Assembly (NCBI RefSeq): GCF_000019965.1
Contig: NC_010571.1
Location: forward strand, 1,116,001-1,180,000
Reading direction: 5' to 3'
Length of the DNA: 64,000 nucleotides
Origin: Opitutus terrae PB90-1
GTDB taxonomy: Bacteria > Verrucomicrobiota > Verrucomicrobiia > Opitutales > Opitutaceae
The notes below the pieces were generated by a model. The model had not been told where the DNA came from. It did no database searches and saw only the letters and a list, made by a program, of their open reading frames with translations. A program made the translations under genes and the position numbers. The stretch's first letter is position 1. Each line of letters starts with the position of its first letter. This document shows positions 31,927 through 40,926 of the stretch, piece after piece.

Positions 31927-34209
31927 TTATCCCTCGCTCTTCGGCTTGCCGGTCAGCGCCGTCTGCACGGCGCGGAGCAGGGCTTCGCGCGTGAGCGGCT
32001 TCGCGAGCAACGGCACTTTCAGCGCCGCTGCTTGATGTTCGTAGTTTCCGGCTCCGGCCAGACCGCTCATGATCAGCATCGGCACCTGCGCGCCGAGCTG
32101 TCGCAGCCGGCGCACCACCGAGAAGCCATCGCCGTCGGCCATCATCACGTCCGTGAGCACGAGCTGGATTTCGGCGTGATGCGCGCTGAAGACCCGCTCG
32201 GCTTCCGCCGCCGACGAGGCTTTCAGCACGCGATAGCCGCTGGCGGTCAGCACCGTGCTGAGGACGTTGCGCACGCTGTCGTCGTCGTCCACGAGCAGGA
32301 ACGTCTCGCCCGCGCCCGGGCGGGTGCGCGCGTCGGGCGCCGCCGCCGCCGGCTTCACTGCGCCGGTGAGTGCCGGCAGGTAGATTTTGAAGTTCGTGCC
32401 GCGGCCGGGCCAGCTCTCGACCGCAATGGTCCCGTTATGTCCCTTCACAATGCCCCGCACCGCCGCGAGCCCGAGCCCGGTGCCCTTGCCGACTTCCTTC
32501 GTGGTGAAGAACGGGTCGAAAATCCGTTCCAGCACGGCCGGGCTCATGCCCGAGCCCGTGTCCGCCACTTCGATCACGACGTGCGGCCCGGGCTTGATCT
32601 CCCGCAACCGCGCCGCCTCGACTTCGTTCACGAGCGTGTTCGTGACGTGCAGCGTGATGCGGCCGCCCTCCGGCATCGCGTCGCGGGCATTGATGCACAA
32701 GTTCATCAACACCTGCTTCAGCTGGGTGGCGTCGCCCCGGACGGCCCAGGGCGCTTCGCCGGGAGCGAGCGACACGCTGATCGAACGCGGGAAGGTCTGG
32801 TTGACGAAACCGACAAAATCCTCGAGCAGCGGCCGGAGCATGACGTCCGTGTGCTGGCCCACCGCGCCGCGCGCGAACGCGAGCAGTTGTCGCACCAGTG
32901 CGGCACCGTGCTGCGCGCTCGACCGGATGGACGCGAGAAACTGCTTCGTCTCGGGCGAGGTGGCCATCGGCTCGAGCAACTCGGTCGAGGCCATGATCGG
33001 CAGGAGGACGTTGTTGATGTCGTGCGCCACGCCGCCCGCGAGCAACCCGATGCTCTCGGTGCGTTGCACGCGCAGGAACTGGGCTTCGAGCCGCTTCTTC
33101 TCCGCGATGTCGGTGTTGATCACCAGGAATCCGGCCGCGGAGCCGTCGGGTCGTTGCAGCAGGCTCCAGCGGCTCTGCATGATCAGATCGACCTCCTCGC
33201 GCGAGCGTTGCCGCATCTCGCCCATCCATTCGCCGTAGAAGAGCGTGGCGTTCCGGGCGATCTCCACCTGCCCGGGTTCTTCCATCCACAAGTCGGCCGC
33301 CCGGCGTTGGCGCGGCTCCTCGTCCGCCCAACCGTAGATCCGCGCCGCGCTGCGGTTCCAGTAGGTGACGCGATCCTCCATGTCGCGTACGAGGATCGCG
33401 TCCTGAGCGTGATCGAGCAGCGCCGCCTGCTGGCGGATCCGCTCGCGCGCGGCGCGCTGCTCGGTGACATCGCGCGCCACGATCAGCACCTGCGTGATCG
33501 TGCCGCTGAAATCGCGCACCGCGCTGGCCTGCGCCTCGACATAGCGCACCGTGCCGTCGGCATGCGCCAGCCGGTATTCCGCCCGCCCGTTCCGGCCCTG
33601 ATGCAACGTGGCGCGAAACAGCTTCTCGACCGCCGCACGATCGTCAGGATGCACGTCGGCAAAAACGTCCCGCCCGGTGCAGTCATGCGGCCGGCCCACC
33701 GCGGTCGCATAGGCCGGGTTCGCGTAAAGGCAGTGCGCCGAGGAATCCAGCATCACGATCAGATCCGCCACGTTCTCCGCGATCTGCCGGAACCGCTCGC
33801 GGTTCTGCCGTAGCGCCTCCTCCGTGCGCCGCAAGCGCTGCTCCTCCTGCGAACGGGCCAGGGCCTGGCGCATCGCCGGCACCAGTCGCGAGGGCCGGTC
33901 CTTGATCACGTAGTCCGTCGCGCCGCGCTTCAGCGCTTCGATCGCCCGCTCCTCGCCAATCGTGCCGGAAAGGAAGATGAACGGTTTTTCCGGGCAGTGC
34001 GTACGCGCGAGATCCAGCGCCGACAACCCGTCGTAGCCATGCAGCGTGTAGTCGGACAGGATCAGGTCGAAATCGCCCGTATCGAGCGCCGACTCGAACT
34101 GCTGACGCGAAGCGGCGCGTTGGATCTGGCACTCCGGCCAGTCCTGGGTCAACCGCGCCGCAACGAGCTCCGCGTCGGGCGTCGAGTCCTCCAGATGCAA
34201 CACGCGCAT
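31927..34209 (-). CDS. Hybrid histidine kinase, REC-PAS-PAS-HK-REC
   Basis: 760 residues, soluble. It begins with a receiver domain (MRVLHLEDSTPDAELVAARL, Asp near 57 in LILSDYTLHGYDG, Lys of VIKDRPSRL). Two PAS domains follow (about 140-255 and 265-385), then a HisKA with His near 398 in GGVAHDINNVLLPI, a HATPase (MNLCINARDAMPEGG, VADTGSGMS, GKGTGLGLAAV) and a C-terminal receiver (LVLTDVMMADGDGF). A kinase receiving phosphate at its N-terminus and passing it to a C-terminal receiver suggests a branched phosphorelay. Lies 103 bp downstream of a single-domain response regulator, the likely partner. Paralogue of 42916-45696. Confidence 0.93.
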   Translation of the reverse strand: MRVLHLEDSTPDAELVAARLTQDWPECQIQRAASRQQFESALDTGDFDLILSDYTLHGYDGLSALDLARTHCPEKPFIFLSGTIGEERAIEALKRGATDYVIKDRPSRLVPAMRQALARSQEEQRLRRTEEALRQNRERFRQIAENVADLIVMLDSSAHCLYANPAYATAVGRPHDCTGRDVFADVHPDDRAAVEKLFRATLHQGRNGRAEYRLAHADGTVRYVEAQASAVRDFSGTITQVLIVARDVTEQRAARERIRQQAALLDHAQDAILVRDMEDRVTYWNRSAARIYGWADEEPRQRRAADLWMEEPGQVEIARNATLFYGEWMGEMRQRSREEVDLIMQSRWSLLQRPDGSAAGFLVINTDIAEKKRLEAQFLRVQRTESIGLLAGGVAHDINNVLLPIMASTELLEPMATSPETKQFLASIRSSAQHGAALVRQLLAFARGAVGQHTDVMLRPLLEDFVGFVNQTFPRSISVSLAPGEAPWAVRGDATQLKQVLMNLCINARDAMPEGGRITLHVTNTLVNEVEAARLREIKPGPHVVIEVADTGSGMSPAVLERIFDPFFTTKEVGKGTGLGLAAVRGIVKGHNGTIAVESWPGRGTNFKIYLPALTGAVKPAAAAPDARTRPGAGETFLLVDDDDSVRNVLSTVLTASGYRVLKASSAAEAERVFSAHHAEIQLVLTDVMMADGDGFSVVRRLRQLGAQVPMLIMSGLAGAGNYEHQAAALKVPLLAKPLTREALLRAVQTALTGKPKSEG

Positions 34210-34312
34210 GGCTCAGCCTCGTTTGCGTTCAGTCGGCTCGCACGACCGCCGCGAAGGCGGCCGGGCTCATCGCCTGGATGGGGGAGTGGTCTTTCATCGC
34301 CTCAGCGACGGG

Positions 34313-34795
34313 TCATTGGCGCGACTCCGCGCTGCTCCGGCCGGCCCCCGGGACAACCATCCGCGGCGGCGGTTCGTTGTGGATGGTCCAGAAGGCGCCG
34401 AGCTGTTTGACGGCCTCGATGAAGCAATGGAAATCGACGGGCTTGACCACGTAGGCGTTGGTCCCGAGCCGATAGCTTCGCACGACATCCTGCTCCTCGC
34501 GCGAGGAAGTCAGCATTACCACCGGCGTCGTGCGCAACTGCTCGTCTTGCTTGATCGTACGCAGCACCTCCAGACCATCGACCTTCGGCATCTTCAGATC
34601 GAGCAGGACGACGACCGGGTTGCCGGGGACGCGATCGGCAAACGCGCCGCGCGCATACAGGTAGTCGAGCGCCTGTTCGCCGTCGTTCACTACGACGATT
34701 TCGTTGGTCAGACGATAATCCGACAAAGCGGACAACGTCATCTCGATGTCCTGCGGGCTGTCTTCGGCGAGGAGAATGCGTTTCGGATCGCTCAT
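34313..34795 (-). CDS. Single-domain response regulator (Rcp1-like)
   Basis: 160 residues: one receiver (KRILLAEDSPQDIEMTLSAL, phosphorylation Asp in VVLLDLKMPKVDG, Thr in VVMLTSSREEQDV, Lys in YVVKPVDFH) and a short C-terminal tail, without an output domain. The insert between beta-strands (DYLYARGAFADRVPGNP) is characteristic of the Rcp1 family that partners phytochrome-like kinases. Upstream of, and on the same strand as, the hybrid kinase at 31927-34209. Start ATG 34795 (MSDPKRI); 33 further upstream codons encode a Ser/Ala-rich segment and are not used. Confidence 0.9.
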   Translation of the reverse strand: MSDPKRILLAEDSPQDIEMTLSALSDYRLTNEIVVVNDGEQALDYLYARGAFADRVPGNPVVVLLDLKMPKVDGLEVLRTIKQDEQLRTTPVVMLTSSREEQDVVRSYRLGTNAYVVKPVDFHCFIEAVKQLGAFWTIHNEPPPRMVVPGAGRSSAESRQ

Positions 34796-35029
34796 GGGTA
34801 AGGCACGGGTGGCGGCGGACGGGGCCTGACCTTGCGAGCTGGAAACCGCAGGGGAGGCGAACGTTTGAGGTGGAGAGACAACAGTCAACGCCATGCTTCC
34901 GCACGGACAGCGTCCCCGGGCAATTTGCTAAAATTTTACCAGCCCTCGGGGTGAGCCGCAGCCCGCCAAGTCAGGAGGCACGCAGGCGCTTGAGGTCCCA
35001 TCCGCAACCGCCACTGTGGCGGCAGCTGC

Positions 35030-36142
35030 ATGCGCCTCGGGCCCTACGAACTCTCATCGAACCTGTTTCTCTCGCCGCTGGCGGGTTACACCAACCTGCC
35101 GTTCCGGTTGACCTTGCGCGAACTCGGCGGGCTGGGGTGGGTGACCACGGACCTCGTCAACGCGCGTTCGCTGCTCGAGCGCAATCCGGCCGCGCTCAAG
35201 CTCGTGGCCAGCAGCGCGGAGGATCGGCCGATGTCGATCCAGCTATTCGGGAGCGTGCCGACGGAAATGCGCGACGCCGCGCGGATCTGCGAGGACCTCG
35301 GCGCCCAAGCCGTCGACATCAACATGGGCTGCCCGGTGCGCAAGGTGGTGCGCGTCGGCGGCGGTTCGGCGATGATGACAGAACTGAACCAGACCGCCGC
35401 GCTCGTCCGCGGGATGATTGAGGCGGTGAAGATTCCGGTCACGGCCAAGATGCGGCTCGGCTGGGACGACGAGAATCTCACCGCGCCGGACCTCGCGCGC
35501 GTACTCGAGGACGCGGGCGTTGCGGCCGTATTCGTACATGGTCGGACCCGCGCGCAGGGTTTCAGCGGCACGGTGAACCTCGCCGGCATCGCCGCCGTGG
35601 TGCAGGCGGTTAAACGCATTCCCGTGATCGGCAATGGCGACGTCACCACCCCTGAGGCGGCGCGCGCGATGATCGAGCAAACCGGCTGTGCCGGCGTGAG
35701 CATCGGGCGGGGCGCATTTTACGACCCGTGGATTTTCCGACGCACCCACCACCTTCTCACCTCCGGCGAACTGTGGCCCGAACCGGGCTTCGATGAGCGG
35801 GTGCGCGTGATGCGCCGCCACTTCGAGCGCTATTGCGAATTCTACGGTGAGGAAAAAGGCCCGCGGCTGTTCCGCAAGGTGGCGCCTTGGTACGCCAAGC
35901 GGTTCGGTCCGGCCAAGCCGTTCAAGCGGCGCATCATCACGATCGACAGTCGCGCTGACTTCGACGCCGCGCTGGCGGAGTATATCGCCTGGCGCGCCAC
36001 GTACTGCGACGAGCATGGCCAGCTGCTGCCGAAGTTCGTCCCGCCGCCGATGGTCGCGTCGTTCTTGAGGCCGCCCGGCGAGGCCGACGCGCGGGAACGC
36101 GAATCGATTCCCGTGCCGAAAGGACCGGTCGACGTCTGGTGA
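35030..36142 (+). CDS. dusB: tRNA-dihydrouridine synthase
   Basis: 370 residues, FMN-dependent TIM barrel plus C-terminal helical domain. SPLAGYTNLPFRL starts the barrel, QLFGSVP binds FMN, and the catalytic Cys is at about 101 in DINMGCPVRKVVRVGGGSAMM; VHGRTRAQGFSG and IGNGDVTTPE are the other conserved blocks. It reduces uridines in the tRNA D-loop. Gene symbol follows the closest pattern (DusB); DusA or DusC are less likely because of the CPVRKV block. Upstream 234 bp contains no riboswitch I can confirm. Confidence 0.88.
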   Translation: MRLGPYELSSNLFLSPLAGYTNLPFRLTLRELGGLGWVTTDLVNARSLLERNPAALKLVASSAEDRPMSIQLFGSVPTEMRDAARICEDLGAQAVDINMGCPVRKVVRVGGGSAMMTELNQTAALVRGMIEAVKIPVTAKMRLGWDDENLTAPDLARVLEDAGVAAVFVHGRTRAQGFSGTVNLAGIAAVVQAVKRIPVIGNGDVTTPEAARAMIEQTGCAGVSIGRGAFYDPWIFRRTHHLLTSGELWPEPGFDERVRVMRRHFERYCEFYGEEKGPRLFRKVAPWYAKRFGPAKPFKRRIITIDSRADFDAALAEYIAWRATYCDEHGQLLPKFVPPPMVASFLRPPGEADARERESIPVPKGPVDVW

Positions 36143-36194
36143 GTTGCCCAGCGGGGCTGCCGCGCTGGTTCCGGCACCGTTCTCGCTCCGCGCA

Positions 36195-36262
36195 TCGTTC
36201 TCGTTCTCGTAATCGCAATCGTTCTCGTCCAGCGTGGGAGGAAAAGAACGAGAACGAGACGA
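36195..36262. repeat. GTTCTC/GAGAAC stem-loop, copy 2
   Basis: TCGTTCTCGTTCTCGT (36195-36210) pairs with AGAACGAGAACGAGACGA (36245-36262), with a second CGTTCTCGTC word (36220-36229) able to compete. It lies 28 bp before the start of the marC gene and would be transcribed into its leader. Related to 9280-9319 and 61914-62031. Confidence 0.65.
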
Positions 36263-36290
36263 GGTAACGAAACCCACCGAGCAGAACTCC

Positions 36291-36968
36291 ATGCCCTCCG
36301 CGCATCATTTCTGGGAACTGATCCTCGGCACCGTCATTGCGCTGCTGCCGCTGATCAATCCGCTCGCCTCCGCACCGACGTTTCTCGCCATCACCGACGG
36401 CGACACCCCGGAACGTCGCAACCAGCAGCTTCGGATGGCGTGCCTCTACACGGTCGGCATCCTGGTCAGCTTCCTGATCGGCGGGACGTTCATCATGGGT
36501 TTCTTCGGACTCTCGATCCCCGGCCTGCGGATCGCCGGCGGCTTGCTCGTCGCGGGCATCGGATCGCACATGTTGATGTCCCCGCCGAAGCCGGCCACGG
36601 ATGATCCGGTGCACGCCGCGGCGCGCGCGAAGCGCGACATCTCGTTTTCGCCGCTCGCCATGCCGATGATGAGCGGCCCTGGCTCGATCGCCGCGACGAT
36701 CAGCTTCACCTCACTGGCGCGCGGCTGGATCGACTACGTCGCGATCATCCTCGGCATCATCATCGTCACCGTGATCACTTACGTGACGTTGCGGATTTCC
36801 GATCGCGTCGTGCGCGTCGTCGGCTTCAACAGCATGAACGCGCTCTCGCAGGTCATGGGCTTCCTGATCCTCTGCATCGGCATCCAGTTCGTCGTGAACG
36901 GTGTCACTGAAATCGTGACCGATCCCGTCCTGCTCGGCAGCATCCGCGACGCGTTCCAGCAGTCGTGA
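36291..36968 (+). CDS. MarC-family integral membrane protein
   Basis: 225 residues, six hydrophobic helices. Opening block LGTVIALLPLINPLASAPTFLAIT and the central FSPLAMPMMSGPGSIAATISF are diagnostic for MarC/YhgN/SnatA. Some members carry neutral amino acids; the original link to antibiotic resistance was not upheld for E. coli MarC. I use ATG 36291; the 19 codons upstream encode KERERDEV from the GAGAAC repeat and are non-coding. Single gene, 148 bp after dusB. Confidence 0.9.
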   Translation: MPSAHHFWELILGTVIALLPLINPLASAPTFLAITDGDTPERRNQQLRMACLYTVGILVSFLIGGTFIMGFFGLSIPGLRIAGGLLVAGIGSHMLMSPPKPATDDPVHAAARAKRDISFSPLAMPMMSGPGSIAATISFTSLARGWIDYVAIILGIIIVTVITYVTLRISDRVVRVVGFNSMNALSQVMGFLILCIGIQFVVNGVTEIVTDPVLLGSIRDAFQQS

Positions 36969-37067
36969 GCCGCCGCCGCGCGAGGCCGGCCGCGTGGTGC
37001 ACGCCAGCCTCGGCGAGGACATCTTGCCCTACCACCAACGGCAAGCTTTCAGACCGCCCCCGCCCGA

Positions 37068-38354
37068 TCAGTACCGGCGGGTGAGCTTGGCGCCGGTGGC
37101 GTCGCGGAACGTAATGGTTTTCTCCTGCGGATCGACCGAATCGAACACGATGCCCAGCGCGTCATCGACCGATTGGCCGGCCCGCACCGTGCGCCCGTTG
37201 ATCAACGCCCGTGGCGGGTTGCCATTAAACACGCCATTGATCCGGGCATTCGCGACCCACGCTTGAAACCCAGGACTCGCGGTCCCGGACATTTCGGAAA
37301 CGGTGGTCGTCGCGCTTACGCCGGGCGAAAGCTCCGAGGTGGTTCTGATCGCGACCGAGGGTGCGGGCTTCGTCGCCGGCGGTCGTGAATTGTCCGGCGT
37401 CAATGCCGCGGGCAGCGGCGTGTTCAATGCCCGCTGCGCCGGCGCTTCTTCTCCGTCGGCCATCGCGTTCACCCGCTCCTGCTCCAGGTTGCGACGAGCC
37501 GCCACCACGTCTTTCGCTTTGCCGATCGCTGCGCCAGGAACAGCCGCGATGGCGTTGAGCGTGGCGGAGGGCGTCGGTCCCGGCTTTGCCGGCGCGGTAG
37601 TGGCGGGCGCCGGTTTGGCCGTGCGCGCGGGTGCTGGCGGCGGCGCAGAATCCTGCAGAAAAAAGAACGCCCCGGCACCCAGCACGACGATCGCCGCGAC
37701 GCCGGCCAGCGCGAGCGTCTTCACCGGCAACTTGCGCCGCGCGGGCGCGGCCCCCGGAAGCAGATCCTCTTCCTTCATTCCGCTCGGTGCCCGGAGATGC
37801 GGCACCGGTGGCGGCAGACGTGGAGGCTGCGCCTCCGCCGTGCCTTCCGCGATTACGGGAAATTTCGGCGGTTGCGCTCCGGTTTCCGGTGTCGGCGCGG
37901 GCACGATCACGGGCGGAACGGCTTCCGGCGGCGCCGGGATCACGGCGGGTGGGGGAGGCGGAATGGTCGCCGCAGCAGGAGGTATCGAGGCGGCCGCGGC
38001 TGGTTCAGGAGGCCGAACCTTCAGTTTGAATTTCGGCGCTTCGCTGGCCGCCGGTTCGGCCGGTTTCGGCTCCGCTGCAGGGGGAACGGTCTGAGCCGGG
38101 GGCGGCGGGGCCGCGACGGAGCGGGGTGGTTCCACCGGAACTTCTGCTGCCTTGCTTGGCGCCGGAGGCTCCGGTTGCGGTTCCGCGGCCGGCACCGACA
38201 GCTTCGGCTTCAATCGCAACCTGGGCGCGGTGTCGTCCGCCGCCGGCGGAGCAGCGGGGGGCGACGACGGAGCAGGCGGAGGCGTCGCCGACTCCGACTC
38301 AGGCCGCACGCGTGGCTTCAAGCGCAACGGAGGGGGCGTGGGCTCGTCGCTCAT
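37068..38354 (-). CDS. Pro/Ala-rich single-pass membrane protein with GspB-like C-terminus
   Basis: 428 residues, not assigned. N-terminal cytoplasmic part is low complexity with three copies of a basic motif: LRLKPRV (about 9-15), LRLKPKL (about 48-54) and FKLKVRP (about 109-115), separated by Pro/Ala/Glu spacers. Then a membrane helix (LALAGVAAIVVLGAGAFFFL, about 227-246), a second spacer and a compact C-terminal domain (FQAWVANARINGVF, PRALINGRTVRAGQSVDD). The layout and the INGRTVRAGQ pattern resemble GspB/PulB-type type II secretion accessory proteins. Start ATG 38354. No secretion gene is adjacent, so the role is inference. Confidence 0.65.
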   Translation of the reverse strand: MSDEPTPPPLRLKPRVRPESESATPPPAPSSPPAAPPAADDTAPRLRLKPKLSVPAAEPQPEPPAPSKAAEVPVEPPRSVAAPPPPAQTVPPAAEPKPAEPAASEAPKFKLKVRPPEPAAAASIPPAAATIPPPPPAVIPAPPEAVPPVIVPAPTPETGAQPPKFPVIAEGTAEAQPPRLPPPVPHLRAPSGMKEEDLLPGAAPARRKLPVKTLALAGVAAIVVLGAGAFFFLQDSAPPPAPARTAKPAPATTAPAKPGPTPSATLNAIAAVPGAAIGKAKDVVAARRNLEQERVNAMADGEEAPAQRALNTPLPAALTPDNSRPPATKPAPSVAIRTTSELSPGVSATTTVSEMSGTASPGFQAWVANARINGVFNGNPPRALINGRTVRAGQSVDDALGIVFDSVDPQEKTITFRDATGAKLTRRY

Positions 38355-38450
38355 CGAGCGCCATGCAAGCATTTCCCCGTGGGTTGAGAAACCAAAAAAA
38401 GATTCACTCGCGCAGGAGAGATTCACGGCCCAACGTGTCCGACTCCCGCC

Positions 38451-38714
38451 ATGAAGCTTAAGTCCACGATTCTTCTCTGCACCGCCGCGCTGGTGGTCAC
38501 GGCCGCCAGCGGCTGCAACCTCTTTCGCAAATCGAAAAAGCCGAAGGAGAATCCTGCGATCGCTTCCCAGCTCGAGGCGGATTTCCAACAGCGGTGGGTC
38601 GATCATCGGGTCGCCGAACTCGTGGCCGGCGGCACCGAGGCCGCGACGGCGCGACCGCAGGCCGAACGCGAGTTTGCGGAGCGCTTCCCGCACCTGCTGC
38701 AACGGAAGAAGTGA
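38451..38714 (+). CDS. Small lipoprotein
   Basis: 87 residues. Signal with lipobox (LLCTAALVVTAASGC), then a highly charged, probably helical segment (LFRKSKKPKENPAIASQLEADFQQRW) and REFAERFPHLLQRKK. No family is recognised. It is divergent from the GspB-like protein with 96 bp between them, and 104 bp before rarD. Signal peptide and composition make it likely to be real. Confidence 0.7.
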   Translation: MKLKSTILLCTAALVVTAASGCNLFRKSKKPKENPAIASQLEADFQQRWVDHRVAELVAGGTEAATARPQAEREFAERFPHLLQRKK

Positions 38715-38818
38715 CGCCGCGCCGCCGCCGCCGAGGTTGAGATACAGCGCGCGGGCCTTTCACGCAGCACACGCGAGCCCGGATTGACCCGGGCCACCGA
38801 TTCCGAAGCTTTCGCGCG

Positions 38819-39724
38819 ATGCCGACGCCCGATGACCTTTCTGCCCCCGCCCGAGGCGCATTGGCGGCGGCCCTCGCCTATCTCGCGTGGGGATTGTTTC
38901 CGCTGTACTGGACTCAGCTCGGCGCGATCAACGCCCTCGAGCTGATCGCGCACCGCCATCTCTCGTCGCTGGTGTTCGTGCTGGCGATCATGGCGGTGGG
39001 TCCCGGCTGGAGCGAATTTCTCGCGGCGCTGCGTTCGGGCACTGCGCTGCGCTGGCATCTGGCGAGCGGACTGCTACTCACCGCCAACTGGCTCGTGTTC
39101 GTGTGGGGTGTGAACCACGGCTATGTACTCGAATCGAGCCTCGGCTATTTTCTCGTGCCGCTGGTCAATGTCGCTTTCGGGCGGTTCCTCCTGCACGAGC
39201 ATCTGCGGCGGCTGCAATGGCTCGCCATCGCGTGCGCCTCGCTCGGCGTGCTGCTGCTGTTGCTGCGCGCGGGGCGGCTGCCGTGGATCGCACTGGCGCT
39301 CGCGGCGACGTTCGGTTTCTACGGACTGCTGCGCAAACGCTCGCCGCTCGGTCCGCTGGTGGGGCTCGGCGTGGAGACCTTGCTGCTCGCGCCGCTCGCG
39401 CTCGCGTTCGTGGTTTGGCAGCAACACAGCGGCGCGGGCGCGCTCGGCCGCGTGAGCGTGGGCACGCACGTGCTGCTGCTCAGCGCGGGCGTGGTGACGG
39501 CGGTGCCGCTGCTGCTGTTCGCCTATGGCGCACGACGCATCCGTTTTTCCACCCTGGGACTGTTGCAGTATATCGGGCCGACGGTGCAGTTCGCGCTCGG
39601 CGCGTGGTTCTACCGTGAGCCGTTCTCGCCGGAGCGCGCCGCGGCGTTCGGCTTCATCTGGGCCGGCCTCGCGCTCTACACGGTCGACAATTTATGGAAC
39701 CAGCCGCGGCTTACTGCGGCTTGA
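38819..39724 (+). CDS. rarD: RarD-type EamA transporter
   Basis: 301 residues with ten membrane helices. The opening ALAYLAWGLFPLYWTQLGAINALELIAHR and WGVNHGYVLESSLGYFLVPLVNVAFG are the signature of the RarD subfamily, named for chloramphenicol sensitivity in Pseudomonas; the substrate is not established. Its 3' end overlaps the FKBP gene on the other strand by 14 bp, so the last codons of both genes are shared. Confidence 0.9.
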   Translation: MPTPDDLSAPARGALAAALAYLAWGLFPLYWTQLGAINALELIAHRHLSSLVFVLAIMAVGPGWSEFLAALRSGTALRWHLASGLLLTANWLVFVWGVNHGYVLESSLGYFLVPLVNVAFGRFLLHEHLRRLQWLAIACASLGVLLLLLRAGRLPWIALALAATFGFYGLLRKRSPLGPLVGLGVETLLLAPLALAFVVWQQHSGAGALGRVSVGTHVLLLSAGVVTAVPLLLFAYGARRIRFSTLGLLQYIGPTVQFALGAWFYREPFSPERAAAFGFIWAGLALYTVDNLWNQPRLTAA

Positions 39725-40181
39725 TTTCCACGAGCTGCATCTCGAACACCAGCGTGGCGTCGCGCGGGATCGACGGCGGCCGGCCCCGCGAGCCGTAAGC
39801 CAGCGCCGCCGGAATGATGACGAGCCGCTTCTCGCTCAGCTTCATCGCCGGCAAAAGCTGGTCCCAGCCATCGATGACCTCGCCCCGGCCGAGCCGAAAG
39901 CGCAGCGGGTTGTCTGCTTCAAGACGCTCGTCGAACTTTTCGCCGCGCAGCAGCGTGCCGACGTAGGTCACGCCGACGCGATCGCCGGGCTTCGGCTGCG
40001 CGCCGCTGCCCTCCTGCAGGACGAGATAGCGAATGCCCGTGCTGGTCTTCTTGGTGCCCGGCCACTTCTCGTTGACGTAGTCGATCTCCTCCGGCGTCAG
40101 CCGCTCGCGTTGGGCGTGCAGCAGGGGAGTCGCGAGAATGACGGCGGCGAACAAGGCGAGGCGCAGCAAGGGGGACGTCAT
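39711..40181 (-). CDS. Secreted FKBP-type peptidyl-prolyl isomerase
   Basis: 156 residues. Signal peptide (LLRLALFAAVILATPLLHAQ) followed by one FKBP domain (about 50-155: GSGAQPKPGDRVGVTYVGTLL, EVIDGWDQLLPAMKLSEKRLVIIPAALAYGSRG, LVFEMQLVEI). Active-site aromatic and Asp residues of the fold are visible in GWDQLL and AYGSRG. It should speed proline isomerisation in the periplasm. Third in line after the helicase and uracil-DNA glycosylase genes on the same strand (31-bp gap), though functional linkage is not obvious. Confidence 0.92.
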   Translation of the reverse strand: MTSPLLRLALFAAVILATPLLHAQRERLTPEEIDYVNEKWPGTKKTSTGIRYLVLQEGSGAQPKPGDRVGVTYVGTLLRGEKFDERLEADNPLRFRLGRGEVIDGWDQLLPAMKLSEKRLVIIPAALAYGSRGRPPSIPRDATLVFEMQLVEIKPQ

Positions 40182-40212
40182 GGGCGGAACGGTTTACCGC
40201 GATTTCGCCGGA

Positions 40213-40827
40213 TTACACGGATTTTTTCAAGGCGTCGTGCCGCGCGATCAACGCGAGGGCCTGCCGGAGCAGCGTCTTGCCCGGCTCGATCCGATGCCAC
40301 GGCGAGGCGCCGGACGGATGCGGCAGCGGAATGCAGTCGAGCCGGTGGCCGTGGAACTCGATCGCGAATTTCCGGCCAATGATGTCGTGGAGCGGCGCGA
40401 GCGGCAGCGGCAGGAAGCGGCCGATGGCGAGCTTGCCGACGGGCAGCACGAGCGCGGGCTGCAGCAACTCGAATTCGCGTTCGAGCCAGCTGGCGCAGTT
40501 GGCGATCTCCTCGGGATTCGGCACGCGATCGCCGCCTTCGGGCCGCTTGCCGGGAAAACAACGGCACACGGCCGCGAAGTAGATTCGGTTGCGGGTCTCG
40601 TCCTCGGTCCAGCCGAGCGCTTCGTTGAACCACTTGAATAGCGTCTTGCCGGCGGTCCACGCGAAGGGGCGGCCGAGCTTCGGCTCCTTGTCGCCCGGTG
40701 CCTGGCCGACGAGAATGATCCGGCTCGGCACCGGCCGGCCGACGACCACCGGCTTCAGCATGGCCGGGCAGCGCCGGCACGCGCTGAGCGCCGTGAGGTG
40801 GCGTGCGATCGCGGCGACGTTGGGCAT
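40213..40827 (-). CDS. Uracil-DNA glycosylase, iron-sulfur type (family 4-like)
   Basis: 204 residues. N-terminal CRRCP (Cys 17, 20) and a second Cys pair in AAVCRCFPGK are placed as ligands of the 4Fe-4S cluster of family 4 enzymes. The active-site motif is VGQAPGDKEPKLGRPF and the second motif is LPHPSGAS. It removes uracil from DNA as the first step of base excision repair. Slightly longer than usual at the C-terminus. The family-4 Cys spacing needs an alignment to settle; family 5 or an SMUG-like protein is less likely. Confidence 0.85.
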   Translation of the reverse strand: MPNVAAIARHLTALSACRRCPAMLKPVVVGRPVPSRIILVGQAPGDKEPKLGRPFAWTAGKTLFKWFNEALGWTEDETRNRIYFAAVCRCFPGKRPEGGDRVPNPEEIANCASWLEREFELLQPALVLPVGKLAIGRFLPLPLAPLHDIIGRKFAIEFHGHRLDCIPLPHPSGASPWHRIEPGKTLLRQALALIARHDALKKSV

Positions 40828-40880
40828 GCCATTGCGGTGGCAGAGCCGGTGTGGCGGCGCGACCAGAAATTTCCCGAGGG

Positions 40881-40925
40881 TCGAATACAGCCGATAGGAC
40901 CGCTACGTCCTATGGGCACATTCGA
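40881..40925. repeat. Nested dyad immediately after the helicase gene
   Basis: Outer TCGAAT (40881-40886) and ATTCGA (40920-40925) enclose ATAGGAC-cgctac-GTCCTAT (40894-40913). It ends one base before the helicase stop codon and separates that gene from the uracil-DNA glycosylase gene. No T-run, so a REP-like or 3'-end stabilising structure is more likely than an intrinsic terminator. Confidence 0.6.
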
Positions 40926-40926
40926 T

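Noticed and set aside
34930-35029. Cobalamin-riboswitch-like words (AGTCAGGA, CCGCCACTGTGG) upstream of dusB
   Set aside because: The words are in the wrong order, the core GGTGAA-TCC block and flanking stems are missing, and the downstream gene is not cobalamin related.
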